Assembly (NCBI GenBank): GCA_009760855.2
Contig: WPIO01000168.1
Location: forward strand, 517,001-581,000
Reading direction: 5' to 3'
DNA: 64,000 bases
Source: Cristatella mucedo
Lineage: Eukaryota; Bryozoa; Phylactolaemata; Cristatellidae
Shown here piece after piece: positions 52,742 through 64,000 of the stretch; within the stretch, counting starts at the first letter, position 1, and every line of letters begins with the position of its first letter. A model generated the notes under the pieces. The model searched no databases. It was not told the DNA's origin and saw nothing but the letters and a program-made list of their open reading frames with translations. The position numbers and the translations under genes were made by a program.

Positions 52742-53335
52742 AGCTAGCTATGAATATGGCTGCAAGATTGGTCTTTAAGTCGCAGAGGTTTGAGCACGTG
52801 TCTCCTTTGTTAAAAAAGCTAGGATGGCTGCCGGTTGATCAAGGGTTGCCGAGCAAAGTTCTTACGCTGACCCACAAGGCCCGCCACGGCTTGGCTCCTT
52901 TGTACCTAGCTGAACTTCTGCACCAGTTTCAGCCTGTTTGCACCCTCAGGTCTTGTGTGGACAATAAATTAGCTGTTCCATTCTTCAGCTTAAAGACCGT
53001 TAGCGACAGAAGCTTTAGCTCTGCAGGTCCTAGACTGTGGAACTCACTTCCACAATTCTTACGCAACGACAACTACTCTCCTACTGCCGACTACGGCTCA
53101 TCCTTTTCAGCAGTCCTGAGCTGCTACTTCCATGCTACTCACTACCTCAACTGCTGTCCTGACTCTGCTATGCTTTCTAGTTTCTCTGTGTTGCGTGAGA
53201 CGAAGTCTGTTGGCTACCGAAGGCATACGGAAAGCTGCTTAGGCTGTAAGTGCGTTATACAAAACTCTCCTGCGTAAGATCCACATAGTCTTTATGGTTT
53301 TGTGGAGTTACAGACGGAGATACAAACATGAATAA
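52742..53335 (+). mobile_element. LINE-B 3' end, open RT carboxyl region
   Basis: Plus-strand, 5'-truncated. An open frame of 175 codons (52,750-53,277) encodes the RT carboxyl end: MNMAARLVFKSQRFEHVSPL, LTHKARHGLAPLYLAELLHQ, SSAGPRLWNSLPQFLRNDNY. The LINE-B tail with GTGGAGTTACAGACGGAGAT follows. Well preserved, so probably young. Confidence 0.88.
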
Positions 53336-53385
53336 AATGGTTAAGGGTGACGTGCACAGGGTCAGCATGCAAGTAATCTGAATAA
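53336..53385 (-). repeat. LINE-A 3' UTR scrap
   Basis: TGAATAAAATGGTTAAGGG then TGACGTGCACAGGGTCAGCA, the 3' UTR block of LINE-A on the minus strand. Confidence 0.6.
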
Positions 53386-53999
53386 AAAGAAAACATTCGG
53401 TGTACAGCCTTTTGCAGAGCCGTTACCCCAATACTCCATTTTCTCCTTCCCAATGCCATTTTTTGGCAAGCGAGATGCACTCAGATGCCACAGCCTGCTA
53501 TAAAGATCGCTTGCCCGTTGCTAAGCATTTTGGGGCTCAGCCAGCCCCCGTGACTTCAAAAAGGGGGCAGACAGATTTAAATTCCATATTCAAAGTTTAA
53601 CGCACTCGCAAAACTGCATTCAATCGAAATCAAGCTACGCAAAGTACGAGAAGCATTCAGCCAAGCAGCCCCTTCTCCATGCATAAACAAGCTGGTCTTC
53701 TTTCCATCTTTTTCCTAAATTCCTTCGAAAGTTCAATCCGACGGCCAAGTGTTGCCGCTGCTGCCGGTCGCGAGAAAATACACGTTTTTCGGCATCTCTA
53801 GCTCTAACGACAAAGCGAGGCAGTCAGGCGTCGGGTGCCATCCTGCCAGGTGTGTGACAGATGGTTACAGTTACGGGCGTCCGAAACCCAGGAGCCGAAT
53901 TACCTCGCGAAAATGAAAGCAGTGTGGCGCACGATGACGAAAATAGGTTTGCTGCCGTCGGCTTACTCGCTCTGTAGGGAAGGGCACCGCGTGTAAGGA

Positions 54000-54000
<1 letters not shown>
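53386..54000. other. No supported gene
   Basis: Unique-looking sequence of moderate GC; no domain, splice-bounded exon or repeat found. Confidence 0.35.
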
Positions 54001-54066
<66 letters not shown>

Positions 54067-54225
54067 GGGAGATATACATACACACGTATGTGTATATATA
54101 TATTATATATATATATAGAGAGAGAGAGAGAGACAGACAGACAGAGGTGCAGAGGGATAGAAAGATAGAGATAGAGAGGAAGAGGAAGAGGGAGAGGAAG
54201 AGGGAGAGAGGGAGGAAGGGAGAGA
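54001..54225. repeat. (GA)n, (TA)n and GAGAGG arrays
   Basis: GA units 54,002-54,063, TA-rich 54,066-54,115, then GA and GGAAGAGG units. Confidence 0.95.
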
Positions 54226-54533
54226 GTCGTTCATCCGGTAGCATCGCTGCCAACAACTTCCGAAGAAGCTCAATCGAGGCCGAGGCTTACTTTGCCTACT
54301 GGAAGAAACTCCTGAGCAGCAGCTGCGGGCCTAATAATATAATAGTAATTGCTAATAATAATAGTAATTGCTCCTGCCTATGAAAAGGCGATAGAGCTGC
54401 CACTCTGCAGTATGGCCAGCCAGGCGGCTGGGCCTGCAGTGTGGGAGGCTTGCAGGCCGAAAGCAGACGACACACCGATGGCTGAGCCTTTGGCCACTGC
54501 ACTGACCAAAGTATGCCATACGGAGGGGCTAAA
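54226..54533. other. No supported gene
   Basis: About 300 bases of unremarkable sequence with a short AAT run at 54,335-54,370. Confidence 0.35.
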
Positions 54534-54690
54534 GCACAATTCACGACCAATGCCGTTCCGATTTGCGAACGCCTGAGCCACTACACCTTTTCCAAGCATG
54601 TAGCAGATAAGGGGGTGTTCTCTAACAAAGTGGATAGTGAGTGAGAGATTGCGTGTGACTTCTAACCTAGCTGCATAATGCCGGAAGCCA
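54534..54690. repeat. Second copy of the 160-bp repeat
   Basis: Matches 31,926-32,085 (same order of blocks, about 85 percent by eye) and is likewise followed directly by a LINE-A copy. Confidence 0.75.
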
Positions 54691-55330
54691 GTAGTAATAA
54701 TAATAATAATAATGCACGTGATAAAACGCCTTCGGAGAACTCAATATCTTTCTAGGCGCTTTACATTGACTGCAAAGGAAAATGCGATTGAATGGTGAGT
54801 AATATCATGCTTGATAAACAACATGAATAACATGGTTAGGGGTGACATAAACAGGGTCAGCATGCAAATGTGGTTAGTGGCAGCATGCAGTGTCAGCACG
54901 CATAAGCACATAAAGGACGAATCACAGGGACCCACTAAATGCTGTCCTAAACAAGTGTTTTTGAGTTCTTTTTAAATGTGGTCAAGTCTGGACTGAGTTC
55001 CAGGCTTTGGGAGCAAACGAACTAAATGCACGGTCTCCAAAGGATTTGAGGTTTTTACGAGGTATTGGTAAACTGTTGGATTCCGAAAAGCAGGTGGTAC
55101 GATGCTTGGCCTGGTGGGGGAGTAGATCTGAGAGATAGGCTTGAGCCAAAGAATGAAGTGACCTAAAAGTGAGCGACAAAACCTTGAAGTCGATGCATTT
55201 CTTGACTCTTGAGCTAGTATAGGTCGGCAAGAAGTGGTGTGGTGTGGCAACTGCGACGCTCACGACAGACAAGCCTAGCTGTAGAGTTTTGCACTAGATG
55301 TAAGTGCCTGATTGCACATGGTGGTAGGCC
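54691..55330 (-). repeat. LINE-A copy
   Basis: Minus-strand AAT repeats, tail, 3' UTR and RT end (LTFRSLHSLAQAYLSDLLPH, NSLPIPRKNLKSFGDRAFSS). Closest in detail to 32,086-32,850. Truncated at about 55,330. Confidence 0.8.
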
Positions 55331-56640
55331 TGCTCGACGGCTCAACTCGGTTTGTTTGACCACTCGTTTAGCTTCGGTGCACGTCCGAGGCCGAATTCGA
55401 GGAGCCGGCGTCTGCTAACCGGCCGCATCGACCAGCCCCGACCAGAGGCAAGGGGAGGGGCGTGGAGCCAGGCAGTGATTGTTGGTCTTGACCACGTGAC
55501 CACCGCAGCACCGTTTGCCTTGACCACGTGACCACTGTAGCTCTTCGACAGGGTTCGATTCGGAATTGTGCCCCTTGTCAATCGGCTCCTTCCTCTCTGT
55601 TGCATCCTCCTTTTCCTCAGGACAAACAAGCAGTCGCATCCCTATGCTTTTCTTACGGGATCCGGCGCAACAGCAGCAGCAGGTATCGGCCGACCGGGAG
55701 ACCGGGCCTCAGCTGCTGCACGACCGTATTCTAACCAAAGAACGAACGCAGGAAGAAGAAGGGGCAATTAGTCTTGTGCAGGGACCACCGCAGCTGGGAG
55801 CCAACTGTGGTGGACGTTGCAACGAAGCCAGCCAGCGTCCCGCCCAGCGTGGCAAAGCTGCCCGGACGAACCGGGTGTAAAACCCAGGCAGAGCGCCCGA
55901 ACAACCCAGACGAGTAATAAAAAGAATGAGAAACTCACATTTACATCTTACATTTACATTAGAAATTACACTGATTAAATTTAATTAATTGATTTACATA
56001 AGAAACTTATACTTACATGACCAAAAAGTTTAGTGCCTATGGTACGCTGGCACAACTTCCATGCCTGATGCTAGGCCTGACGCTATTTTAATCTTTGCCA
56101 AAATCCAGCGATGATCAGGAAATGGGTCACGACCGAGTGAATGCAGCTTAAAAGACGAAGTAGGCAGAAAAGAAGTAGCAGCAAAGACGAGCTAAGCACA
56201 GAATAAGCAGGTCGACCGAATTCTGCTGCTACAGAGAGACGATTTGCCTCTAATCATCACCTACTAATAGTCGAAGGGAAACAGTAGACTAAGTAACCGA
56301 CATTATTTGCTTAACTTATAGCACTTCAAACACCTATAGCCAATAATATTTCATAACCGCACTCTCCATGAATGAAAATCAAGAGTACACTTCGGGAGGT
56401 TTACAATGGTGTGCAAATAGCTATAATAATCTTAATAAAACCAAGCTGTTTTTATAGCGGACTAACTGAACTTAACCTCGACCGAGGTGCTTTACAGCTC
56501 TGCAAGCACACCAATACCCAACGGTTAGTAACGTGCGTGATGTCAAGCAAACAAAAAGTAACAAGTATTACGCTTAGGCCAGCGTGCTATAAAGCAAGCA
56601 TAAAGACACTCAGACCTACCCGTCAATAACACCTATGGCT
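55331..56640. other. No supported gene; paired CACGTG sites
   Basis: Carries two copies of TTGACCACGTGACCAC (about 55,488-55,503 and 55,519-55,534) and a plus-strand open frame (55,566-55,880) without domain. Beyond 55,930 AT content rises and nothing is recognised. Confidence 0.4.
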
Positions 56641-57764
56641 AGTACAATGCACCGAATCGAGCACAGGTACGCAAGCAAAGCGTGGGCTGAGGAAAAGCTG
56701 ACCGGAGCAAATGCGTCTTGAGCCGAGACATAACAGCTGTGTGCGTTCGGGACGGCGAGATGACCCGTCCTGATGCTAAGGAGAGCGGCAGAGGCAGCAT
56801 AAGAGGGCACACTGAAAGTGCAAGGAGCTCGATAGCTAAGTTATCTGTAAGCCACAGCAGACGAAGATCTCGATGTCGATTCGGTGCTTGATCGCCAGCC
56901 AGCTGCATGCGGAAGTGTTTGCTGGCAGCGTTGTAGCTACATGCCAGAGCAGCTGACAGCAGACCTGCCGAGCGAGCCACTGGGTTACACACCAGTTACA
57001 GACGATTATGGGCACAGACCGGGAGTCCTGAATAAAGGTAATGCAACATTCTACCACGAAATGTCGCAAACATTTTGGGGTTAGAAATGCAATAGGTTTA
57101 TATGGAATTATCCCATCCGGTTGAGTGGAAACTAATTCCAAGGGTCTCCAGCAGTTGTGTCTCTTCCACACAGGGTCACACAGGGCACACACACCCCAGG
57201 GGCAGGCAAGTGCAAATGGTGGCCAGTGCCCATAGTGGACGGCGACAATACGGGTTAACTCGGAGAAAGAAGGCTGCCATTGTTATGCAAGTCTGTTCCG
57301 GCCTACCCTGCTGCCTCACGAGCAAATAACGAAGGGGGCAGCCGCCTGTCACGGGGTGACCGGTAAACTAGGCAGGAGGGTGGCATGGTGGAAAGCCTCA
57401 AGTTCACTTCCTCCAGCTCGTCAGATGGCGAGTCTCACACCGGGAGACTCGCCCGCCCGTCCTCGGCCCACTGAAGCAAACGCAGGAGAGCTGTGCCCCG
57501 GCAGGTCGGCCCAGGCATAGAATAAACGCAGGCTTTGGGGCAAAACTTAAGAACGTGTAGCATTTCAAACATTTTCTGTGTAGAAAGATTCATGAGATTT
57601 TCCTTTCGATTCGCACCGACTGAAATTGACATGGCCAACCCACAACCCATGCAGCGGTTTTGTCTTGCAGACCCGTGGACAGGAAGTTGAATGTCCGAGC
57701 TGCTGCTGCAGAGAAGGAAGAGGAAGCAACGCACCTTCTGAAGGAAGGGGACCGTATACAATGT
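56641..57764. other. No supported gene
   Basis: Parts near 56,830-57,060 weakly resemble degenerate LINE-A RT-end DNA (CGATGTCGATTCGGTGCTTG block). Otherwise plain sequence. Confidence 0.35.
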
Positions 57765-57835
57765 ATGTATGTATCTCCGTCTGTAACTCGACGAAGTCAT
57801 AAAGACCATGTGGGTGTTAATGACCGAACCAGCCC
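57765..57835 (-). repeat. LINE-B 3' tail
   Basis: Starts with the terminal ATGT repeats (ATGTATGTATGTATCTCC), then CGTCTGTAACTCGACGAAG and GACCATGTGGGTGTTA. Confidence 0.75.
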
Positions 57836-57880
57836 GAATTATCACTGCCAGCTAGTGGTACTTAAAAAACAGAATCCTGC

Positions 57881-57882
<2 letters not shown>

Positions 57883-57951
<69 letters not shown>
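57883..57951. repeat. (GA)n microsatellite
   Basis: About 33 GA units. Confidence 0.97.
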
Positions 57952-57952
<1 letters not shown>

Positions 57953-58374
57953 TGAGAGGTGCCTGGTAGGCAATTGCAACAAATAAGCCTTCACTAGCAC
58001 TAGTAATAAAATATTCAAGTAACCCACCCATGAGATCTGTCACTTTACGTTTAAGCTGCACAGGAAGCTGGACGATTGGTTAGTAATAGTTATCGCGGTT
58101 TCATCAACCACAATCGAACAGAGGATAATTTGCAGATCCCCAAATATACCTAAAGGAGGAGGTAGGCTTTTCTTTTTAAGCCTTTCGAGTCAGCAAATGA
58201 CAAGAAGTCAGTCGGCTAGTAGTTCCAGGCTTCGGGAGCCCCTAACTGAAGAAAGCATCCGTAGGATTTGAGATTGGATTGAGATGCAGCTAAGCGACTC
58301 TGGTCATGAAAGTAGGCGGTACGGTACGGTGCTTTATTATGGAGCATTTCTGCTGGATAGGCCAATGCAAGAGC
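57952..58374 (-). repeat. Weak LINE-A similarity
   Basis: GTTCCAGGCTTCGGGAGC and GGTACGGTGCTTTATTATGG recall the LINE-A RT-end region on the minus strand, strongly decayed. The first 180 bases show nothing. Confidence 0.4.
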
Positions 58375-59111
58375 ACGAATAATAATAATAATAATGCACT
58401 TAATAAAGTGCCCTCAGAGAACTCAATCTCTGTCTAGGCGCTTTACATTTGCTGCAAAGGGAGAGAGCTCAAGCCGAGTGACCTTAACGAGTGACCTTGG
58501 ACCTATAAGCCGATAGGTTGTTCGGTGAGTAGCCAGAGTACATATAGGTGGGAAGTGACATAATGTGGCAGCTGCAACGTTTACGATCAACAAGTCCTGC
58601 ACACGGAGACTTTCACACGTAGACTGTGTACGTCTAACTGAAAGAGCAAGAAAACCTGCAAGTAGCATAAAAAAGTCTCGATAGGAAATCCCAAATGCAT
58701 GAACTAGCTTGGTTGCGACATCTTTATAATTATTGAGCTGGGTTTATAGTAATTTAATTTGGGTGAGTTTGCTACCATCCGTTTGAATTTCAGAAATACG
58801 CCGATGCAAGGAAGTTGAGCGAGTTCAAAGTGCCGGGAGGCAGTAAGGTTCCAAGCACAGGTACAGCTGCGTCGGCTGCATAAAAAGGAAACCTTGTATT
58901 ATGCCAGGCTATTAAATCGGTGAGAGAAAAGTGGTGGGCCTAAAATGGAAATGGAAAATAAAATGGATGCCTGTGGTACCCCATAATTTAAAAGGCACAC
59001 TGTATGATTGGTTGCGGGTAGTCGTAAACTTAGAACCAGTCCTAGAATGCTTTTAACATCTGTCTGTACTCGGAGAAGTAGCCAGTTTAAAGTATTGTGG
59101 TGGTGATAATA
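58375..59111 (-). repeat. Degenerate LINE-A copy
   Basis: AATAATAATAATAATGCAC, clear tail, then a shortened 3' UTR and decayed RT sequence up to a piece matching the region upstream of the FYADD motif near 58,870. Confidence 0.7.
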
Positions 59112-59580
59112 ATACGCTGACCCACAAGGCCGGCCACGGCTTGGCTCCTTCGTACCTAGCTGAACTGCTGCCTCAGTTTCAGCCTGTTCGTGCCCTCAGG
59201 TCCTGTGTGGACAATAAATTAGCTGTCCCATTCCTCCGCTTAAAGACAGTTGGCGACAGAAGCTTTAGCTCTGCAGGTCCTAGACTGTGGAACTCGCTTC
59301 CACGATTCTTACGCAACGACAACTGCTCTCCTACTGCCGACTATGGCACATCTTTTTCAGCGGTCCTGAGCTGCTACTTCTATGCTACTCACTACCTCAA
59401 CTGCTATCCTGACTCTGCTATGCTTCCCACTTTCTCTTTGTTGCGTGAGATAAAGTCTGTTGGCTACCGAATTCGTACCGAAAGCCGCTTAGGCTGTGAG
59501 TGCGCTATACAAAACTCTCCTGCGTAACACCCACATAGTCTTTATGACTTTGTGGAGTTACAGACGGAGATACATACATG
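59112..59580 (+). mobile_element. LINE-B 3' end
   Basis: Plus strand. A 128-codon open frame (59,141-59,527: YLAELLPQFQPVRALRSCVD, SSAGPRLWNSLPRFLRNDNC) then the tail ending GAGATACATACATG. About 90 percent identical by eye to 52,880-53,330. Confidence 0.88.
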
Positions 59581-59884
59581 TCATTTGGACAGCTTCCTAT
59601 CCTGCAACAGAATCAATGAGCAGATGCTACCAGACAGCACAGCCTCCACGAGCTTTGAGAGAAAAAGCTTACGGCATTTTCGGAGAGGTTCCTCATAGAA
59701 TGGGCCAGGGTGATGTGTACCAGCATTTGCAGCATCTAATTCGACAAAGGTGGTGAGAATAAAAGTTCTGAAGATATCTGAAGCACAGCTCTTACAAACG
59801 ACCTAGTATTACTAGTATTCCCGACAGGCCACTGGTCATTAGCAGTAGGGTCAAGTTTAGTACATGCTTTACTATGCTATCCAG
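59581..59884. other. No supported gene
   Basis: About 300 bases between LINE tails without recognised content. Confidence 0.35.
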
Positions 59885-59970
59885 CATCATGATGTTTGCA
59901 TCAAATGTAAAGCGCCTAGAAAGAGATTCTCTGAGGACGCTTTATCAAATGTACTATTATTCTCATTATT
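59885..59970 (+). repeat. LINE-A 3' tail
   Basis: TTTGCATCAAATGTAAAGCG then CCTAGAAAGAGATTCTCTGA and TTATTCTCATTATT, plus strand. Confidence 0.75.
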
Positions 59971-59984
59971 GGGGTGCATGCTCA

Positions 59985-60180
59985 CTTAAAATGCCTCTTC
60001 TAAATGAATAAAATAAATAAATCCTAGCTGAATAAACAGCCTCTTTTTGTATAGCGACAGAAGAGCCTTTACGGCAATCACTACCTCTTGCAGTGGCGAT
60101 AAAGGATCGCCCACCACAGGAATCGAACCCACGACCTCGGGACGAATGTCCTCTAAGCATTGTCTCATCCGGAATGCTTA
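59985..60180 (-). repeat. tRNA-derived SINE copy
   Basis: Reverse copy of the 13,905 SINE: CTCTTTTTGTATAGCGACAG, TGCAGTGGCGATAAAGGATC, GGAATCGAACC (B-box reversed, about 60,119-60,129). Confidence 0.72.
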
Positions 60181-60549
60181 CTAGAGATTCAGAGATTCAG
60201 GAATGGGGCGACAGACCTTGAGGCCAAGGTTTGGTCTGAGTTTGAAAATAATACCTGCTTCAGCTTCACTGGCCTGGGCACTGGTTTTAATATAACACAG
60301 CAGATAGTTCAGCTGAAATACTCATCTATTATTTGTATCTGCTCTCCATTTTCCAGTGCAGACCGTGTTTCTGCATAAGAAAAAGACTCGGATCACGTGA
60401 TCGTAGCTATACTACCAGCTAACGTGTATCAGCTGACCACCGCAGCTGACCACAGCAGTGGTCATCTGACGTTTCTCTTCTTCGAGTTCGGCGTGGTACT
60501 GGATCAGGATGTGCAGAGCGACCGCTAAACATGGCAGCTCTGTGGCACA

Positions 60550-60700
60550 TTAAAATAATAAGAACAATAACTCATTTGTATAGCTCCCGAAGAGAACTTA
60601 ATCTCTATTCAGGCGCTTCACATATGCCTCGGGGCTAGAGCCCATGACCCGCCGGCCAGACCTTGGACGTGGCTAGCACCACTGGGCCAAACCAGCTTTT
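60550..60700 (-). repeat. Composite SINE copy
   Basis: Minus-strand tRNA-head/LINE-tail SINE: tail GAGAACTTAATCTCTATTC then AGGCGCTTCACATATGCCTC, head reaching CACTGGGCCAAACCAGC. Confidence 0.75.
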
Positions 60701-61505
60701 GCTCGGTCAAAATCAAGAGAGCAACAGCAGCTCTGAGTGTCAGATAGAGGCACTTTCTGCTGCTGCTGCTGGCATCCTTCGTGCTCGGCCGACAATCGAG
60801 CAGCCTCTGGCGCTCATCTGCCGTGGCCGCACATTGTTGCCCAGTGCAATGTCGTCAGCGGCAGCTATAGAAGCAAGCCTCGGCGGCAGCATCCACGGGA
60901 GTGTGTCAGGCAGATGAAACGAAAAGTCTTTGGCTCGAACCCTGCTTGTAACTCAGCCTTCGGCAACCAATTTACACTTAGGTACCGATCGAGTGGTCCG
61001 TAACGAAGCTACACACGATACTGTCGACTGGCTGCAGGTTTGACTCGATGAATGATATCAAATGAATTTCAATTTTTATCGCCTCCAAGGCATCGAAGAA
61101 TGCGGCTGCAACTCCAAAGAACAGCAATGGTGGATCATTCCACCTTTTCTTATACGATAGCCAACAGGGGTCATCCTGGTGGTAGCCAACGCATCTGGTC
61201 TTCAGCCATCCATCGGTCCCTTTCGTCTATCTATGAGCATTCGCTAATCTTACAGGGGTGGTGTGCGAGAAAGGTGCGGTAGAAAGGAGCAGTAGCCCAG
61301 ATGCTACACTGGGAAGTGGCAGAGAGCCGAGATCAGCTCCTGAGACCAGCGAGGCAGATCCTTCCTTTGCTTTGCCCAGCCTGATTCCACTCAGCTCGGC
61401 CATTAGGTGCTGCTGCTGCAGCATCGGCGGCAGCAGAACTCAGCAGCTGCGACTGGACCAACTCAGTGGAGGCCCTGCAAGACCTGTGCTCTCAGCCACT
61501 GTGAG
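60701..61505. other. No supported gene
   Basis: CTG/GCA-rich stretches (60,755-60,775; 61,405-61,435) could be exon remnants, but I find no splice-bounded open frame with a domain. Confidence 0.35.
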
Positions 61506-61509
61506 GACA

Positions 61510-61645
61510 GATAGGATCGCTTTTCACGACTCAGATCGTAATTTCAAGTAGTCATCCAGCATACAATCCTTGATTGTGTGTTGCAAGTTAGCTTCGAAGG
61601 GTCTTCTGCTGTTACATAAAGGAAGCTGATGAATCAGCTCATTTT
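61510..61645 (+). repeat. Degenerate tRNA-derived SINE
   Basis: GATCGCTTTTCACGACTCAG then a decayed body with GGGTCTTCTGCTGTTACATA and AGCTGATGAATCAGCTC. Confidence 0.5.
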
Positions 61646-61689
61646 AACTTCATTTTTAACGTTAGAGCTACAGTAGAGCAGACAAACAG

Positions 61690-62260
<571 letters not shown>

Positions 62261-64000
62261 CTTCTCGATCAGTCGATGCTGCTCTCAGTCGACAGTGTGA
62301 AGACAAGCCAAACACCTCATCGGTAGCCACTTAGCTACTAGACCTACCAAAGCTTTGCTCCTTCCAAAACGTGCACCATACAGGCGTCATAAGTCTCCTT
62401 GCGCAGCAACGGTCCGCTAGGGAACAGTCATAATCAGTTGCTTCGTTTGGCTTACACACGAGCCACTTCTGTCTGCCACAGACCGAGCTGATTCGAGCTG
62501 AAACACTTCCTTCGAACTCGCGACGATTGTGCAGCCTACGATTTGCCTCCTCCTCTTTCTCCTTCAGCTGCTGAAGCCAATCGTTGCATCTCGGTTCCCA
62601 ACATCATTGCTGGGGCTTCTTTCTCTGTGTGCACATAGTTTAACTATGTGGAATCCACACTGTGCCCTTCGTACTTGCTCTTTTCTGTAAATGATTTTGA
62701 CGATTGACAATTAGACTGTGGCCAACTGATTGTGAACCAAAAGTCACAGCTCACTCCAGGTGATGCACTAGCCTTAGAGAAACAAAAAGACCATATCTCG
62801 TGGCAGTAGCAATGATCTACTTTGTTTGGTCCTACCCCTAACCCACAGACGGTTGCTACTTGTGGGTCGGTCTGGATGAGGGGGTTAATTATCATCAATA
62901 ACATTTGGTGTCATCCGCATGCAAAGGAGACATGCCTCACAATATGCCTAGTTAATGCCCTCACTAGAAGCATCGGCGCTAAACATGCCGACAGGCTGAG
63001 AGCTAGCAACAGGTGGCTGCAAGTAAAAGAGAGAGAGCAGAGAGGGACAGAAAGAGAGAGAGAGAGAGAGAGAGATAGTATTGTTGTGCTAGGACCGAGG
63101 CTGAGAATAAAATCACTAATCGTGACGGCTGCAACGTCTAAGGGCGGCGGCAACAGCCGCCGATGCCGAGGCTGCCCGTTCTGCTCATGCTCGAATGCGC
63201 AATAATGTATGCACAGAGGCACGTGCTTCAAAAGCAAGAGCAATGTGCTCCAAATGGCGTCAGCCACGGAAGCTGGGCGTAGCTGAATCAGACAAGCAGA
63301 TGCAGTGCTTAGGCTGACAGAGCTGGTGCAGGCGTGCAGATGCCATGACTGCTAGGCTGCAGTGCATTCGCGTGCAGGGCACTGCGTTCGAGCTCAGGCG
63401 GTGCAAGAAACAAAGAGTCACGTCGTGCCATCGCATGCCACATCTAGGCCAAGCTTTACTAGTGGCACACAGCAGGTCGGTGCAATGGACTTGAGCGACC
63501 GACATGCACAGGCAGTCGAAGAAGCTGCAGCTGCCGCCGCTGGCATCGTGGGACCACTACTCACACGATCCGCGTGTGGCAAGACAACCAGCCTGTCTAC
63601 TCGGCATTCGTCCGGAAATAGAGCTCAAGCAGCCTAAATAGTGCCATCGCACCCAGCACGAGCTCATCGCTACGACGGCTTAACCGCAGACTCCGAGCAA
63701 TCGCTATCTATGTCAATACCAAAAATCTTCAGCCCGACGACGAACGCAGAGCAAGGGGCACTGCTTGGCTGCGACCATCACATTTGGACTACAGCGCCTG
63801 CGTAGAAAGGCTGCCAGACGACGACGCAGTGGCGGCCGGGGCGCGGGCTTCTCAGCACGGTGCTGCAGAGCGCTCGTTCAGGAGCCGCACGGAAGCCGCA
63901 GCAGCCTTCGCTGTGCAGCCGCTGCTCGTGGAAGGGGTACCGACGCAGCAAGAACGACTACAATAAGAGAACGGCGAAGACGGCTGCAGCGATCCATAAG
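62261..64000. other. No supported gene at right edge
   Basis: Short (GA)n at 63,052-63,075. From about 63,480 the sequence turns GC- and CAG-rich (GAAGAAGCTGCAGCTGCCGC; 63,820-63,960), like the coding parts of the two genes here. It may be part of another gene running off the window, but no frame is supported. Confidence 0.4.

Noticed and set aside
55566-55880. 104-codon ORF as a retroviral or LTR remnant
   Set aside because: No protease, RT, zinc-knuckle or LTR features could be identified.

Overview
The window looks like nuclear DNA of a metazoan, most likely a bilaterian invertebrate. Two GC-rich, intron-containing genes with long Gln/Ala/Ser/Gly tracts sit in DNA crowded with non-LTR retrotransposon fragments, tRNA-derived SINEs, microsatellites and DNA transposons. 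No bacterial operons, rRNA or free-standing tRNA genes were recognised.

Layout. (1) 1-15,363: repeat-rich DNA carrying a C2H2 zinc-finger gene on the plus strand (one internal exon at 2988-3332 and a long terminal exon at 7240-10844), then a small SPIN-like hAT element with an 8-bp target duplication (12,232-12,422). (2) 15,364-30,870: a 15.5-kb AT-rich Polinton/Maverick-type virus-like element with terminal inverted repeats and a 6-bp target duplication (5/6 identical), inserted in the reverse-transcriptase frame of a LINE (family B). It carries a broken protein-primed DNA polymerase B, broken retroviral-type integrase, broken packaging-type ATPase, a degenerate adenain-like protease, two zinc-ribbon genes, a two-helix membrane protein, a long phage-tail-fibre-like gene and several small unknown ORFs. 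No capsid gene was recognised. Two LINE-A fragments later inserted into it. (3) 30,871-35,700: LINE fragments, a G-run cluster and long GA/TG arrays. (4) 35,765-47,477: a minus-strand TALE homeobox gene; six coding exons were inferred from splice sites and all reading-frame phases agree (about 1,400 residues). A CpG-rich stretch lies just upstream (47,620-48,410). (5) 48,400-64,000: mostly repeats and simple sequence with no gene I can support.

The element is the most unusual content. Its terminal repeats each contain an inverted 39-nt pair that could fold back. At least eight of its ORFs start within 0-6 nt of a TATAG motif, and one divergent gene pair shares a 10-bp gap holding the palindrome TCTATAGA. 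All its large enzyme genes are broken by stops and frameshifts while some accessory ORFs remain open, so it is an old resident copy (or partly a poorly corrected assembly).

Repeat families used below: LINE-A is an L2/CR1-type element whose 3' end is a GCGCC-rich tail followed by ATT repeats. LINE-B is a second CR1/L2-type element with a different tail (GGAGTTACAGACGGAGATAC, then ATAC/ATG repeats). One SINE family joins a tRNA-like head to a LINE-A-like tail.
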